From positions 4,588,001-4,652,000 of the forward strand of contig VCCP01000005.1 in NCBI GenBank assembly GCA_005765155.1: a stretch of 64,000 nt of DNA, written 5' to 3'. Under the pieces are notes generated by a model, which was not told the DNA's origin, did no database searches, and saw only the letters and a list, made by a program, of their open reading frames with translations. A program made the position numbers and the translations under genes. Below, one piece after another: positions 42,001 through 51,300 of this stretch. Position 1 is the first letter of the stretch. Each line of letters starts with the position of its first letter. The stretch is from Zelopaecilomyces penicillatus. Lineage: Eukaryota; Ascomycota; Sordariomycetes; Hypocreales; Pseudodiploosporaceae.

Positions 42001-42342
42001 CTCCTGAGAAGAGCAGTCTGACTCGAGCCCCTGTCCCCCTCCATTCTTGACCATGGAGCTATCAAAGCTGGCCAGGTCATCTCCGTCCAAGACGTAGCTT
42101 GAAGAAGCACCAATATCGCGGGCATTTCGACCATTGACAATCAGCTGCCAAAAGTCCTGGCCGTTGCGAATTCCACCAGGGAGACGGAGGCCAAAGCCGC
42201 AGACGGCGATGGGTACCTGGCTTGCGTTTCCTTCGTAGTCAGCATAAGCACTCGTAGTATCACTTACATGCTTCATGGTGGTATACTTGGGGCCATTAAT
42301 AGCGCCCTCTGAATCAAATCGCTGCTCTTGGTAGCCGGACAT
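1..42342 (-). CDS. Peptaibol-type hybrid PKS-NRPS synthetase, 3' partial, with one internal in-frame stop
   Basis: Giant multidomain enzyme that should build a linear, N-acylated, Aib-rich peptide on carrier domains in the cytoplasm. Predicted exons on the minus strand are 42342-41840, 41760-41418, 41358-41071 and 41009 to the left edge. The three introns (80, 59 and 61 nt) have GT..AG ends and CTGAC/CTAAT-like branch points, and all joins keep frame. The window holds 14,047 codons. Domain order is KS-AT-T0 followed by twelve C-A-T modules. There are no epimerase or methyltransferase domains. Every C domain has HHxxxDG, every A domain has the FTSGSTG core and the A10 lysine, and every T domain has GGDS. 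The start ATG at 42342 follows an A-rich CAAC-type leader and precedes the first KS motif by about 42 codons. A TAA at 2931-2933 interrupts the frame after 13,070 residues. The KS-AT-T start with Aib-like A domains matches the peptaibol synthetase family (Tex1 type). Releasing domain and product alcohol are outside the window. Confidence 0.93.
30..3325 (-). other. Module 12 (C-A-T), Aib-like, interrupted by an in-frame TAA in its C domain
   Basis: HHAVFDG lies near 2820, FTSGSTG near 1420 and LGGDS near 170. The pocket residues read DLGYLAGCF plus lysine. The C domain has a TAA codon at 2931-2933, about 35 codons before HHAVFDG. The reading frame is open and fully motif-bearing on both sides and continues to base 1. 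The last residues in the window (ITPFSLL) are the linker that precedes each other C domain, so a thirteenth module probably follows. Confidence 0.72.
2931..2933 (-). other. In-frame TAA stop inside the synthetase
   Basis: The codons around it read D-L-Q-S-stop-L-Q-S-S-Q, in line with D-L-Q-S-A-L-Q-S-M-Q at the same place in module 4. The stop therefore replaces one residue with no insertion or deletion. Ending translation here would give a 13,070-residue protein lacking module 12 and everything after it. Confidence 0.9.
3325..6630 (-). other. Module 11 (C-A-T), unassigned specificity
   Basis: HHAVHDG lies near 6105, FTSGSTG near 4690 and IGGDS near 3445. The pocket residues read DVGFLIAVF plus lysine, unlike every other module here. 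Near the pocket it has FDVSVGE, LLLIGES (the others have AGEA) and NAWGPAETC (the others have NGWG). I cannot name the residue. In alamethicin-type peptides the eleventh residue is Gly. This is the last module before the in-frame stop. Confidence 0.7.
6630..9905 (-). other. Module 10 (C-A-T), Aib-like specificity
   Basis: HHAIFDG lies near 9395, FTSGSTG near 7985 and LGGDS near 6745. The pocket residues read DLGYLAGCF plus lysine. All core motifs are intact. Confidence 0.74.
9905..13165 (-). other. Module 9 (C-A-T), hydrophobic residue, possibly Val or Leu
   Basis: HHAIFDG lies near 12655, FTSGSTG near 11255 and IGGDS near 10020. The pocket residues read DAFLIVGVV plus lysine. The A domain diverges strongly around the pocket (FDACIFEYM, ANGWGPTEATVV). 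A DAF start is common in Val and related codes. In alamethicin-type peptides residue 9 is Val, which agrees, but the exact residue is not settled by the sequence. Confidence 0.58.
13165..16435 (-). other. Module 8 (C-A-T), Aib-like specificity
   Basis: HHAVFDG lies near 15950, FTSGSTG near 14530 and LGGDS near 13285. The pocket residues read DLGYLAGCF plus lysine, the same as modules 10 and 12. All three carry GPAETCCF where modules 1, 3 and 5 have GPAETCVF, so the Aib-like modules fall into two subgroups, early and late. Confidence 0.74.
16435..19690 (-). other. Module 7 (C-A-T), glutamine-like specificity
   Basis: HHTIFDG lies near 19195, FTSGSTG near 17795 and IGGDS near 16555. The pocket residues read DGGMIGGNY plus lysine (A10 reads MKVN). 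The A domain is distinct, with FDGCLGE and NGYGPAETCNYC. This code fits what I recall for Gln-activating modules of Trichoderma peptaibol synthetases. Gln at position 7 is a hallmark of 20-residue peptaibols. Confidence 0.66.
19690..22985 (-). other. Module 6 (C-A-T), possibly alanine
   Basis: HHAIHDG lies near 22485, FTSGSTG near 21065 and MGGDS near 19810. The pocket residues read DLGIIAGVF plus lysine, the same as module 4. The A domain has one extra residue just before the pocket strand: GKVQRLINGWG where the others have GKVRLINGWG. The strong likeness to module 4 suggests descent by internal duplication. Confidence 0.6.
22985..26240 (-). other. Module 5 (C-A-T), Aib-like specificity
   Basis: HHAVFDG lies near 25745, FTSGSTG near 24345 and LGGDS near 23100. 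The pocket residues read DLGFLAGVF plus lysine, identical to module 3. The C domain core is LSMHHAVFDGW, closer to the C domain of module 8 than to that of module 3. Confidence 0.72.
26240..29525 (-). other. Module 4 (C-A-T), small-residue A domain, possibly alanine
   Basis: HHAIHDG lies near 29020, FTSGSTG near 27605 and IGGDS near 26360. The pocket residues read DLGIIAGVF plus lysine, shared exactly with module 6 and with no other module. The A domain also carries NISH before the core and LEHRAVCTSQ after it, again only shared with module 6. Alanine is proposed from its place in the peptaibol pattern, since I know no firm code for it. Confidence 0.6.
29525..32790 (-). other. Module 3 (C-A-T), Aib-like specificity
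   Basis: HHALFDG lies near 32290, FTSGSTG near 30890 and IGGDS near 29640. The pocket residues read DLGFLAGVF plus lysine, differing from module 1 only by Phe for Tyr at the fourth position. All core motifs are intact. Together with module 4 it resembles the module 5-6 pair. Confidence 0.72.
32790..36040 (-). other. Module 2 (C-A-T), divergent A domain, possibly proline
   Basis: HHAVNDG lies near 35540, FTSGSTG near 34145 and LGGDS near 32910. The pocket residues read DVLFCGLIC plus lysine. This A domain is clearly different from the Aib-like ones: it has FDVGVLD instead of FDLSIGE, LYGPAEASIC instead of GWGPAETC, and A10 ends in AKLN. Proline is the common second residue in alamethicin-type peptaibols, and that context is my main reason for proposing it. 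Confidence 0.6.
36040..39310 (-). other. Module 1 (C-A-T), Aib-like specificity
   Basis: Condensation motif HHAVFDG lies near 38810, the A-domain core FTSGSTG near 37410 and the T-domain LGGDS near 36160. Residues aligned by eye to the GrsA pocket positions read DLGYLAGVF plus the A10 lysine. DLGxLAG-type codes are those I associate with Aib/isovaline domains of Trichoderma peptaibol synthetases. The C domain joins the starter acyl group to the first amino acid, the residue that is Aib in most peptaibols. Confidence 0.75.
39310..39560 (-). other. Starter carrier domain (T0)
   Basis: Acyl/peptidyl carrier domain between the AT and the first condensation domain. LLLGGDSLTTIEL near 39425 supplies the serine for the phosphopantetheine arm. 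It is followed by the PLSLVS linker that resembles the PFSLL linkers found after the other T domains. Confidence 0.85.
39650..40955 (-). other. Acyltransferase (AT) domain of the starter module
   Basis: Complete AT domain. FSGQGAQWAG lies near 40690, the active-site motif GHSSGE near 40420 and the histidine motif AYHSHH near 40115. The domain ends with LPQYPW near 39660, as in fungal PKS AT domains. It looks catalytically intact, unlike the KS before it. Its expected job is to load the starter acyl group onto T0, giving the N-terminal acyl cap typical of peptaibols. The substrate cannot be read with certainty from these motifs. Confidence 0.88.
41010..41070 (-). other. Intron 3 of the synthetase (61 nt)
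   Basis: Perfect donor GTAAGT, branch CTGAC and acceptor AAG. The join gives SYESH-MILDS, matching the H-V-I-L-E end of KS domains. An ATG inside this intron (41051) opens the long frame but is not a coding start. Confidence 0.82.
41359..41417 (-). other. Intron 2 of the synthetase (59 nt)
   Basis: Donor GTAAGC, a CTAAT-like branch region and acceptor TAG. Removing it joins TAFIE to CFGTGALSGD, the expected KS strand around the HGTGT position. Confidence 0.85.
41628..41652 (-). repeat. GAA/TTC trinucleotide run coding eight serines in the KS
   Basis: About eight copies of a trinucleotide lie inside exon 2 of the synthetase. They give a serine octamer where a normal KS carries a conserved loop. 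Confidence 0.85.
41761..41839 (-). other. Intron 1 of the synthetase (79 nt)
   Basis: Donor GTGCGT follows GGACCTAG, a CTGAC branch site lies about 20 nt before the acceptor TAG, and the join restores the KS sequence GPRLVTGSASASL. Earlier AG acceptors lead to stop codons. Confidence 0.8.
42217..42267 (-). other. Candidate 51-nt in-frame intron near the synthetase start
   Basis: Perfect donor GTAAGT, a GCTGAC branch-like site and acceptor CCAG just before the KS start VPIAV. The length is divisible by three, so the frame stays open whether or not it is removed. It would delete 17 residues of non-conserved leader. Confidence 0.45.
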
Positions 42343-42640
42343 GGCTTCTATTCCTCTTCTTTATCGTGGGGACGTATATGTAAGTGTCAATTGTGGTTCA
42401 GATGTTCCGTATTGTTGGTCGGTGGGTGTATCGATTTAATCGATTTAATCGATGAAAGGGATTCGGCGAAATATTCAGAAACGATGATATACAGCTTGGT
42501 GATTCCCAAGAAAAAGATTGTCGAGGTGGTATCGTTGGTAATAGTGCCGGTCGTGATGATTGTTGTTGTAGTAGTTGTAGTGTATAAAGGTGTCTTGACG
42601 TTTAACGTCGATGTTGGTCTATCGAATCTAAGAACTTAAA
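42343..42640 (-). promoter_or_regulatory. Probable 5' leader and proximal promoter of the synthetase
   Basis: On the minus strand this stretch is rich in CAAC/ACA units, as is common in fungal leaders. It contains a tandem ATCGATTTA-type repeat near 42431-42453. No clear TATA box is visible in the correct orientation. Confidence 0.4.
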
Positions 42641-42980
42641 TTGGTACAGTTGATGATAAAAAAAAGCAGTCTTTGTTCAAACTGCTGCAGAGTGTGTTCT
42701 CTGGTTGTATTGAAACAAAGGGTCGGAAAACGTGTGAAGCGGCACTATAGGACTGATAGTACTCCTATAGATGATTGACACACGATCAACTTCCTTCCAA
42801 TGCTACGCTCCAATCCCCCATAAGATATTACTGTATTGTTAGTCTCATAGCTCTACTGCTCTGCTTAATGACTATGATTTGTCTATCGAGATCCTCAACA
42901 TATCGATGGCTAGAGCTCCTACCCCCTGTCAACAACGTCTTGGACCAGCCGGAGCAAGGGTGCAACATTACTCGAAAAAG

Positions 42981-43002
42981 CCCCCCCCCCCCCCCCCCCC
43001 CC
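42981..43002. repeat. Homopolymer run of 22 C
   Basis: Uninterrupted run of 22 cytosines about 640 bp upstream of the synthetase start. It reads as poly-G in the direction of that gene. Run length is prone to sequencing error. Confidence 0.85.
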
Positions 43003-43110
43003 ACATGACGATTGACGCGTCGCGAGCCAGCCCGTGCTCTCTTGCTAATACTGGTTCAAGGACTGACAGAATTCCCGAGGGACGGTAGTCAGCCGGCAGT
43101 CCAAGCACGA

Positions 43111-43143
43111 GAGGGGGGGGTGGGGTATGGGGTGGTATGGTGT
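43111..43143 (+). repeat. G-rich tract, possible G-quadruplex
   Basis: An eight-G run is followed closely by two GGGG runs and a GG pair. The spacing would allow a G-quadruplex on the plus strand, about 770 bp upstream of the synthetase start. Confidence 0.5.
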
Positions 43144-45309
43144 GTGGATGACAATTTCCGTTATAGGATCTTTGCCTCAGAAGAGACGACTTGCATGGCG
43201 GGCAAGGATGATGGGAATGGGGGTCAGTGTAATAATCTGGGGAGGGTATTGTTGTTGATGAAGAAAACTATTGTGTCACAGTCAAGGCGTATCCAGGCAC
43301 TGTAGGTACCTGCAGACCATGACAATGGGGATAGGATTGGGGAATAGGATTGAGACTCGGACAATTGTTCTGTCCAATGATAGACAGCGCTCGGTCTGGG
43401 CGAGAGTCAAACTCGGAGTTGTATCTGAGACACGATCGTCTCTAAACTGCGATTGTTCTCTTTCGCGTTCTCGTGCTGGCATCTCTCTTTCCCCTGTGTA
43501 TCACGAATTTCTCATTTCTCCATCTCCCATACATTCAGTAGGATGACAAAGACTGAGGAAACAATTCAGTAATGATGTGAACTCTTAGTCGATCCATCCA
43601 TCCCACATCTGGCTCATCCATGATCCATCCACCACCGCGTCATTTCCGCATCACAGCCATTCCACTTCTTTCTTATCATCTCAAATTTATTCTCCACAGC
43701 CCAGCTATATACAGGTGAGCTCGACTCATTTAGACAGATAGTCAGCAAAGGTTTTTTTCTTGGGTAGTGAGTGGTGCCTGCTTCGTATTCATGGGGTGCC
43801 CATTGATAAACGATCGCCGCTACAGAATGCGATGCGAACTAAACTAGGTACAGGAGAATTGGAAGGGCGTGCTTCTGCTTCTTACTGTACCGACGGGGGA
43901 TGCGTGGATGCCACGGCGAGCCAGGCTTAGCTTGGGGTTTTCACCAGCGAAAGGGTAAAGATAAAGTGGCTATGCTTTCAAGAGAAAGAATGTCATACGT
44001 AGTAGCTAGCCGTTCGTGCCACATCGGCGAACCTGCAGATCGTTGCCCATCCTGTCGGTGTCAGAGACCAAACGGGTAAGTCTGATGGGTGCTCTCTTTA
44101 GGTTAACCCTCCGTACGTGTCATGTTTCTCATTGCTACAAAGTCAGACTGCTACCCATTCACCGAAGATCTATAGATGCTTGTAGTAGATGAGTGAGACT
44201 GTAGCGTGCCTGATCATTGCTTGTTGCAGAGTTGGGTCTGACACTAGAGTAATCGGGTGGCCATCAGCATTTCCACGTTTTTTCGCCTTTTGATCATCAT
44301 TATCATTAACCCATGCAGATGGCGGTTTGTGATGGCGTGCATGCTCACATCTCGAATTCGTGGGGTGCTTAAGCTGGAGGTTTTTATGCTTGTGGACCAA
44401 ATCGCAGGATTCAAGGTGTATTTTGTGTACAATGAGTAGTTGCTTGGAAGTTTAAGGTGTCCTGCGAATATGAGGATGACATGTCCAATATAGGAGCAGG
44501 ATGACATATTGTTGCACATGGGTGTCCATACGAAGCTAAGTACATATTGTCATTGTCTATTGAAAATCACGTCGAATGGAAAATGACTTGCCGTCATTTA
44601 CATGCAGGAATGCTGATTGCTAATCAACACAAACCTTGCCTCGAAGTGAATACAATAGGATCAAGCATTTAAGTGTAATTATATCCATTTATATTATCCA
44701 TTTCTCAGATATATCCCTATTCAATGGCAAATTCCCTCCCCGCGTACAGCAAAAACAGTGAATACACCAGTCATCTGGCTTCATCTGTAGGGTAGCTTCA
44801 TGCCTCCCGGCCCCCGGCGTTTTCAGAAGTTTGCATAGGTTCCCAAATGAGGAATGACGGGGCGGGAGTGGCGCGTTAAAATCGGGTATAGTGGATACAG
44901 CTACTGCGGCCTAGCGTCATAGCCGTCATAGCTTCGGCTCCAGTGTGGGTGCTTCGGCTAAGGTATTTTGCGTAGTGAAAGAGCCTCCTCTAACAGCTCT
45001 CCCCAGCCCTTTTCGCGCACATTCACCATTGGGGCTTCTCGTCACGAGGTCATTGGTTCTCAGTGGTGTCTGTGATTACATCACAGTATTAGGAATTAAA
45101 TCCGAGAATGGGTGGGGGGTGGGGTGTTTGCTCCACCTTCACCCGTCACCACTCATTATGGCTAGGTATATAGATGGATGTGCTGTAACATGGATGTCTG
45201 TGGCATTCCTTGTTGGATTGAGTATACTGTGACTATGAGTTGAGAATCCAACATGTTTGATGGCAAGATGGCTCTTCTATGCTAGACCAACGAGAAGTCA
45301 GTCCAATGC

Positions 45310-45317
45310 TATATAAA
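45310..45317 (+). promoter_or_regulatory. TATA-like box followed by a leader-like sequence
   Basis: TATATAAA is followed after about 25 nt by a C/T- and CAAC-rich stretch typical of fungal transcription starts, then a possible intron donor (AAAG then GTCTG) near 45410. No good ORF follows, so it may start a non-coding transcript or be chance. Confidence 0.3.
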
Positions 45318-48300
45318 CCATAGCGCGTGTAAAGCTTGTTGCACATTCGTCCAGCTCGCCAGCATCACACCCTCTCTGCTACAGCAACCAGCAAAACCTA
45401 CAAAGGTCTGAATTGTCGATCTTTTGATATTACGTTAGCCAGTACCGTGCGCGTCGCCGCCTCCTCCGTAGGTGGTGTTTTGGCAGCTCGCTTACAGCCA
45501 GCCAACCTTAGGTAGATGATGTGCTTCATCCGTGTCACCACCTCCACTACTAACTACTAACTACTACTAACTCGATACCTACTAACATGCCTACGTTATG
45601 ATACACGCGGAAAACCATCCATCCCTAACCCAGAAGCCCCCCTCCGCCCCCCCAAATCAGAACGGCTGGTGCTGCCGCCCCTGGCTGGCATCATCGCTAA
45701 ACCGCTGCCAAGAATGCTTGAAAGGAGGCGGCCCCCCACTCAATGGCGCCACTATCCGTCACCTTGGGCAGTTCCACTAGCCTTCTAGCGCCGGCGGCGG
45801 AGGGAGCGGATGGCGCCAAGTCAGCTAGCTCCCACGGGAATCGCGCTTGGCTTTGCTTTGCCGCCGATCACGACAGTACTGGTACAGTACTACGTATACG
45901 GATTTTTGTCAGTTTCTGAACACTCGCTGCAAGTTTGTAGGTATTTATGAAGATCAGGGGTGTGCGTGTACGGTACATGCACACTTCGCATGTCTCGGTA
46001 CCAATGTAGCAATGCTGCCAACTCGACTGCATGTCTTTGTTTGCATTTATTATCCGTCATGCATTTCTCATCTTCTTCCGCTTCGTGTCTTCTGCCCCAT
46101 TTGCTGACGACTTATGCCTGTATGTGTTTGCTAGTAGACTGTAGTCATAATGGGGGCTATGCTATGCTATACCTAGCCGAGTAGCATCGGATTTCAAATG
46201 TCCATGTCGATCCTCTACACTTGCTCGAGTTGCTCTCGGACACATGGGAGACACAATGTTTACAGAAGCATACATACAGGTGGGCACTAGGATGAAGGAT
46301 CCTTTCAAAAGACTCCGTTTCAGCAAATCCCCGTAAACATGCTGCTTAACAAGGCTGTTTGGGGGGGGGGGTTGCTCATCTTGGCACCTCTTTAATGCAG
46401 AGTCTGATTGGTCGATAGCTCAGTCACTAAGTGAGATCAGCAGCCGTTGATATGGGATCGGCGATCCATCAATATGCCGGTGGGCAGACGGGGGTTAAAG
46501 ACAGTGCTAGGACAGTGCTATGATAGTATAGCCCCTTTCATCATCCAGCATTACCATCCATCAATATGCGTTCATTCAATGACTCTTTCGAGCCTATATA
46601 GGGCCAAGACATGTTTATTCATAGTACACTCACTCACAGGTGAATGAGGACCGGAGAATATTGATGTGGATGGTATGCCCTATTACTTTATCCATGTCCA
46701 AGTACGATGGCATCTGCACATGGAAATGTAAATACGTTTTGCAAATACGGTCGAGTGACGTCTATACAGCTTTTCCCTGCGTCTATATGAATAAGATTCG
46801 ACATGTCTCTATATTAATATTCATAATACTGTTTTCGTACCGATCTACCCACCAAATATGGGTTCTGATTTAAAAGGAAATGCTGGTCATGGCACTTTTG
46901 CATCTCCACAATTGTATAAACTATATTAAAAGCGAATTGTACGGGTAATAATCACAGCAAGACATTGTATCTATTTCCATGTCCAAAGTAGCCGAGGCAT
47001 TCTTTGTGTGCAGTCGTGTATGTAAGGTATGTATGTGTGTGCGTGTGTATCCAGCCCACAGGAGCAGCTGCAGGAGCCGATGCAGGCGTGGTATTTCCGA
47101 GGGTTGGCGCACGGAAATAGCTCCGATACTATTCCTAATACTGTGCTGTTTTGCTACTATCTGATTGAGAAAAAAGGATTGCCAGGATGCAAGGGATATT
47201 CATTGCGACGTAGCCAACACCATCCGTTTTGTAGACTTAGTGTCTTGATATTTCGCCGTTATTAGTATAAGCTCTGCACTTGTGTCCTTGCTTTGTGTAT
47301 TGAAATACCGTAGCTAGTCAGAGCAGTCTACCTTATGCTTCTAGAGGCTCTATTTTCCTACTCGGGATGGTGTAAGCTATGGAATCGGGGTTTTGCGTGT
47401 GCGTCGGGCTCCTGCAGGCCAAGCAGAGTCCTCTTTAGAACTCATCAACCAAACACCAGCCTCATGTGGAAAGGACTCAAGCATTCCTTGGTGAATGAAC
47501 ATGCGGCTGATCAATAGTTTGGTGCTGTAAAACACGTGGCTGGGCGCAGATAATTTGGACTCCCGCTCCCATTATGTTAAGGGGGTGGGTGCTTGTTTAC
47601 TTCTAGACATCGGAACACGTTCGCCATGTAGGCTCTAACAGGTCCAAACCTCTTGCTTCTTCAGCAGCGATGAATAATCGGACTTGGGTCAGTTTGCTGG
47701 CACTAACTTGGACGGTATAAAGGGGCCACAGTATTCAACTATTGGAGTGGTTTACAAATCTTTAGCGGGGGCCAAGGATGGATGGTATTTGTTTTTGACT
47801 ACACCCATTTTCACAGGCTGCCTGCTTACTCCTACTTTGTGATTTTCGTTACCAATAGTAAGGAAGAGATGTATTACCAAGCACTTTGCTTCTTTCTCTA
47901 TTATCATGTTTGAATACAGCATAGGGTCATCCCAAGGTAGACGTTGTCTCTTTTAACATTCACCCGATGCAAATGACATTTATAGTGTAATCATACGTAG
48001 GTAATTAGAAGCTCAAAATAGTAAAATTCTTAACCCATCTCTAGGTAAGGCACCTAGATATAAAAAACCACTGTGGTACATGAAAATTTGTACCAAGAAC
48101 TGTAAGCTGACGCAGATCAGGCACCTTCATCTCCGTCGGCGATACACCAAATACCACGACAAGAGGGGTGCGTCAGAATAAGCGTGAAACACGCCCGCCC
48201 AGAAGAACGACAACATAGTATTATTCGCAGGCTTTCCCTAGATGGAGATGGATTTTACAGGCAGTGCAGGTTTACATCTCAATAGCTCGGGGTTGAGTAT

Positions 48301-51300
48301 GAGGCGAGTCAACGCCCCTGGATTCATACCTAGGCCAGCATACCCCTTGCCTTTAGTGACATGCTAGTCATGGGTATGACGGGACAACAAGGACGGCACA
48401 AACAGCCTGGGACGGATGTTTTGTTCATGTTCAAATGGCCTGCCCCTGTCCATGAGGCTGCACTATGTGTTGAGGTATTGGCAGGTGATTGTAATGGAGG
48501 CTTGGTCACGCTGACGCCTAAAAATACCTGCCCGCCATTGAATTAATTACAGAGCCTCTAGTGCGTTTATTACAGCGACTGAATAGTACGCCCTGGTACA
48601 TGATTTTGGTGACGTCAGGCCACTAATCTCCAATGCTGCGTCAGCGAATTGCAGCGGCGTGTTGCCGTTTTTTTTGTTTACCAAGAATGGCTGGTGGGCT
48701 TGTGTGCTATAGGGCTTACAGCGTATGTCCGGCTGATTACATGGGCCTGACTGGGACCTGAATCGTATGGATGGATGGATTTGGTGGGTTTGGTTAGTTC
48801 AGTTGCCTTCATGTTGGATGAACAATACAACGCCATCGCATATTTTCTATGATGATATTTATCCTCTTTATTTAAATCTCTTTCCAATACATTATTGAGT
48901 CTTTTATTCTTTCTCTTCCCGACTCTTCCGTCCAAGTCCGACACGCTATCTGAAACCTGCCTGCAGCTAAGCCTTACTCGTTACGTATCTCGATTGGCGG
49001 GAATCGGAAAGGAACACACTAATCCTCGGGCGAAATTGCCGTTGGGATTTAGTGTCGTGCGCCCGTGAGCCAAGTAATAATTAAGACGTGATTTTGAGAA
49101 TACGGAGCGTGTCAAAGGGTTCGAGCATACTGGAATATATCACTAGGAGCAATCCTTCCTGAATCCTTCTGTGGGTGTCGGCTCCTGGGTAGGTGTTCTC
49201 GGCTGTATTCCGTGTGGACGCGCGCAATATGGAAGCAGTTCGGTACTCGTCCGAGCAGCTCGGATCTCGTTGGCTGTGTGGCGTTCATCCAACGATGATC
49301 TCAAGTCCGTGGGTCGTCGACGCAGTGCTGGTTTGTAATTACCTGTATCTCTCTCTTTGTCTCCCCATTCACGACGATCTCTGAAAATGCTTGACCCCCC
49401 TCCACCCTTTCACACTCAGACAACTTCCTCCCGACCTGGGTTTCAGGCTTACTGTACCAGATGGCGGCGTCCTCCCGCCGCCCCTCCCACCATCAACTCC
49501 ATCCTTTCCCCCCGATAGAGTCTTTGAGTACTGAATACCTCATCGCCCTGTCAGAAGTAGGAGCCGCACGCTATTTGACTCGTGTGCGCGGACCGTGGGA
49601 GTGCCGGCGGGATATAACCCACGAACTGATGATGCGGCTGAACATGGGGTCTTTGTGTTCGGTCGGTCAACGTCCATGCCATGATGACGACGAACCCTAC
49701 ACACCCCAGCTTGGTCATTAACAATGGGCGCGAGATGGATTAACATCTAAACATGAGAAATTCCAGGCGGAGTTTTCTCTTTGTCGAGATTCACAACGAA
49801 TGGTATGTTCCATTTCAATTCATGGTGATCAGGGACTGTTGAGCATATATAATAAGGTAGTATACATGCATCATCTGATATAGTCAATGCTTTCAAACTC
49901 CTTATTGAAGCCAACCTGCAATATTGAATAAGTAGGTACTTTGTGGATGCAGTCGTGTATTCCACACTGGGTGTATTTTGTGTCTAATCTTCTGCACACG
50001 CCGTTACATGGTAATATCCCGGCATACGCTCTCTCGTTTATAAAGCTCTGGTGATGAATACAACCACAGCCAACAGACACAGATGCACAGCAAATTGTCT
50101 TGCTCCCACCAATTATCCAGTTTCCATGCAAGATATTGCAAACATTTCTCTACAGTAAAGCAATAGGTAATCACTCTTACCAACCCAATAATACTAGATA
50201 GATATCCCGACTCCCTTTTACTCAACTGCACGACTACAGTAGGGCCCCCCCCCCCACCTGGTACGAGGTTGACAAATGCTGCATCTCTTGTTACGCAATA
50301 ATACGAGACAGCACGGCAATCAGATCCCAAACGGGGTCCTGGTCGCGATATCTGACCAACTGCTGATAAATTGTCACATAACTGAGTTGGAGAGCTTGAG
50401 GAGAAGGTGAACGCGTAAGAAACCCCAGCCATGCAACTACTTGGCACTGTGCAACGCAAGTAAAGCTGCCACGCTAATGTTCAGGGCACTCGCGCTGCCG
50501 AGAGGCCCGTGGTCCCGCTGAAACGCTCTGCCAACCCCCACCTAACCCCCCTGCACAGAACTACTGAACCCTACCTGGCCTTGTCCGCTGTACTGTGCGA
50601 ATCCAACCCACCGGGAAGGATTCTTTCCCATGCGCTCTATTGTATTGGAATCCGCCGGTTACACATCTGGCGCCGGAGACAAAATCACCTTTTTTCACTA
50701 TAGAAACTATTGCGCTCAGCAATCTGCTAATAAATGTGTGTAAGTGTCCATCTTGTATTCATATCGGAGTATATAGAGTTTAGGCTCTCCAATCGTACCT
50801 ATTGTCTTAGGAAGACAGAGATATTGGGCCCGTGTGCATTCACCCTCCAGTGCTTCTGTGGAAGTATTCAGAGGGTGCAAAGACCCCTTTTCTGCCATTC
50901 GGACCTCTTGCTCATACCAAATATTCCTAATATTAAATGCTTCAAAGTGAATCATTAGCGTGCATTAGATCGTCTGGGGTGTGTGTATAGATGATGCGGC
51001 TTTAATGTTATTCAGTAACCCTCCTGTATGTGGGTTGATGCCCTAGTTTTGAGATGTAATCGTTCAATAGACGACATATGATGAAATAAAGTCACCAACA
51101 CACTTCAAGGTACACTTCACAGGGACGATAGAGCGTAGATCCATCTTCTGTATTATATCTTGACTTGATAGAGTAGTTCGAGAATAAAGCTCATTAAACA
51201 ACGTTCAAACTGACGGGGATGAACATGGATATGTGTCTTAAAGCCATGACCTTATTAGTCCCCTTTTCGTGACACTGTATATGTAAGTCCAGATGTACTA

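Larger units (their letters stand above)
41071..42216 (-). other. Degenerate ketosynthase (KS) domain, catalytic residues missing
   Basis: KS-like fold at the N-terminus, about 350 residues over three exons, shorter than the usual 420 or so. It opens with PIAVCGFGLRLPGG, a clear KS start. The nucleophile motif DTACSS is replaced by TGSASASL, the HGTGT motif reads FGTGA (His to Phe), and the KxNIGH motif reads QHNVGF (His to Phe). The segment that normally follows GGVNL is replaced by a run of eight serines. The GFGGSNxH tail is shortened to YES-H before MILD. Decarboxylative condensation therefore looks impossible. The domain may act only as a structural partner of the AT, and the starter acyl group (acetyl in known peptaibols) would then be loaded by the AT directly. 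Confidence 0.85.
42641..45300. other. Gene-poor stretch, left part
   Basis: I see no ORF with recognisable protein character here. It holds a 22-C run (42981-43002), a G-rich tract (43111-43143), CATCC-rich low-complexity sequence near 43600 and scattered AT-rich sequence. Short frames in all six directions look random. Distal synthetase promoter elements may lie here, but I cannot name any. Confidence 0.6.

Noticed and set aside
46400..46470. tRNA-like D-arm sequence (TAGCTCAGT)
   Set aside because: No B box or cloverleaf can be formed downstream.
49085..49140. Possible tRNA B box (GGTTCGAGC)
   Set aside because: No paired T stem, no A box at the right distance and no acceptor stem.
50004..50459. 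Minus-strand frame of 151 codons
   Set aside because: Composition is random, its glycine run comes from a C homopolymer, and there are no domain features or leader.
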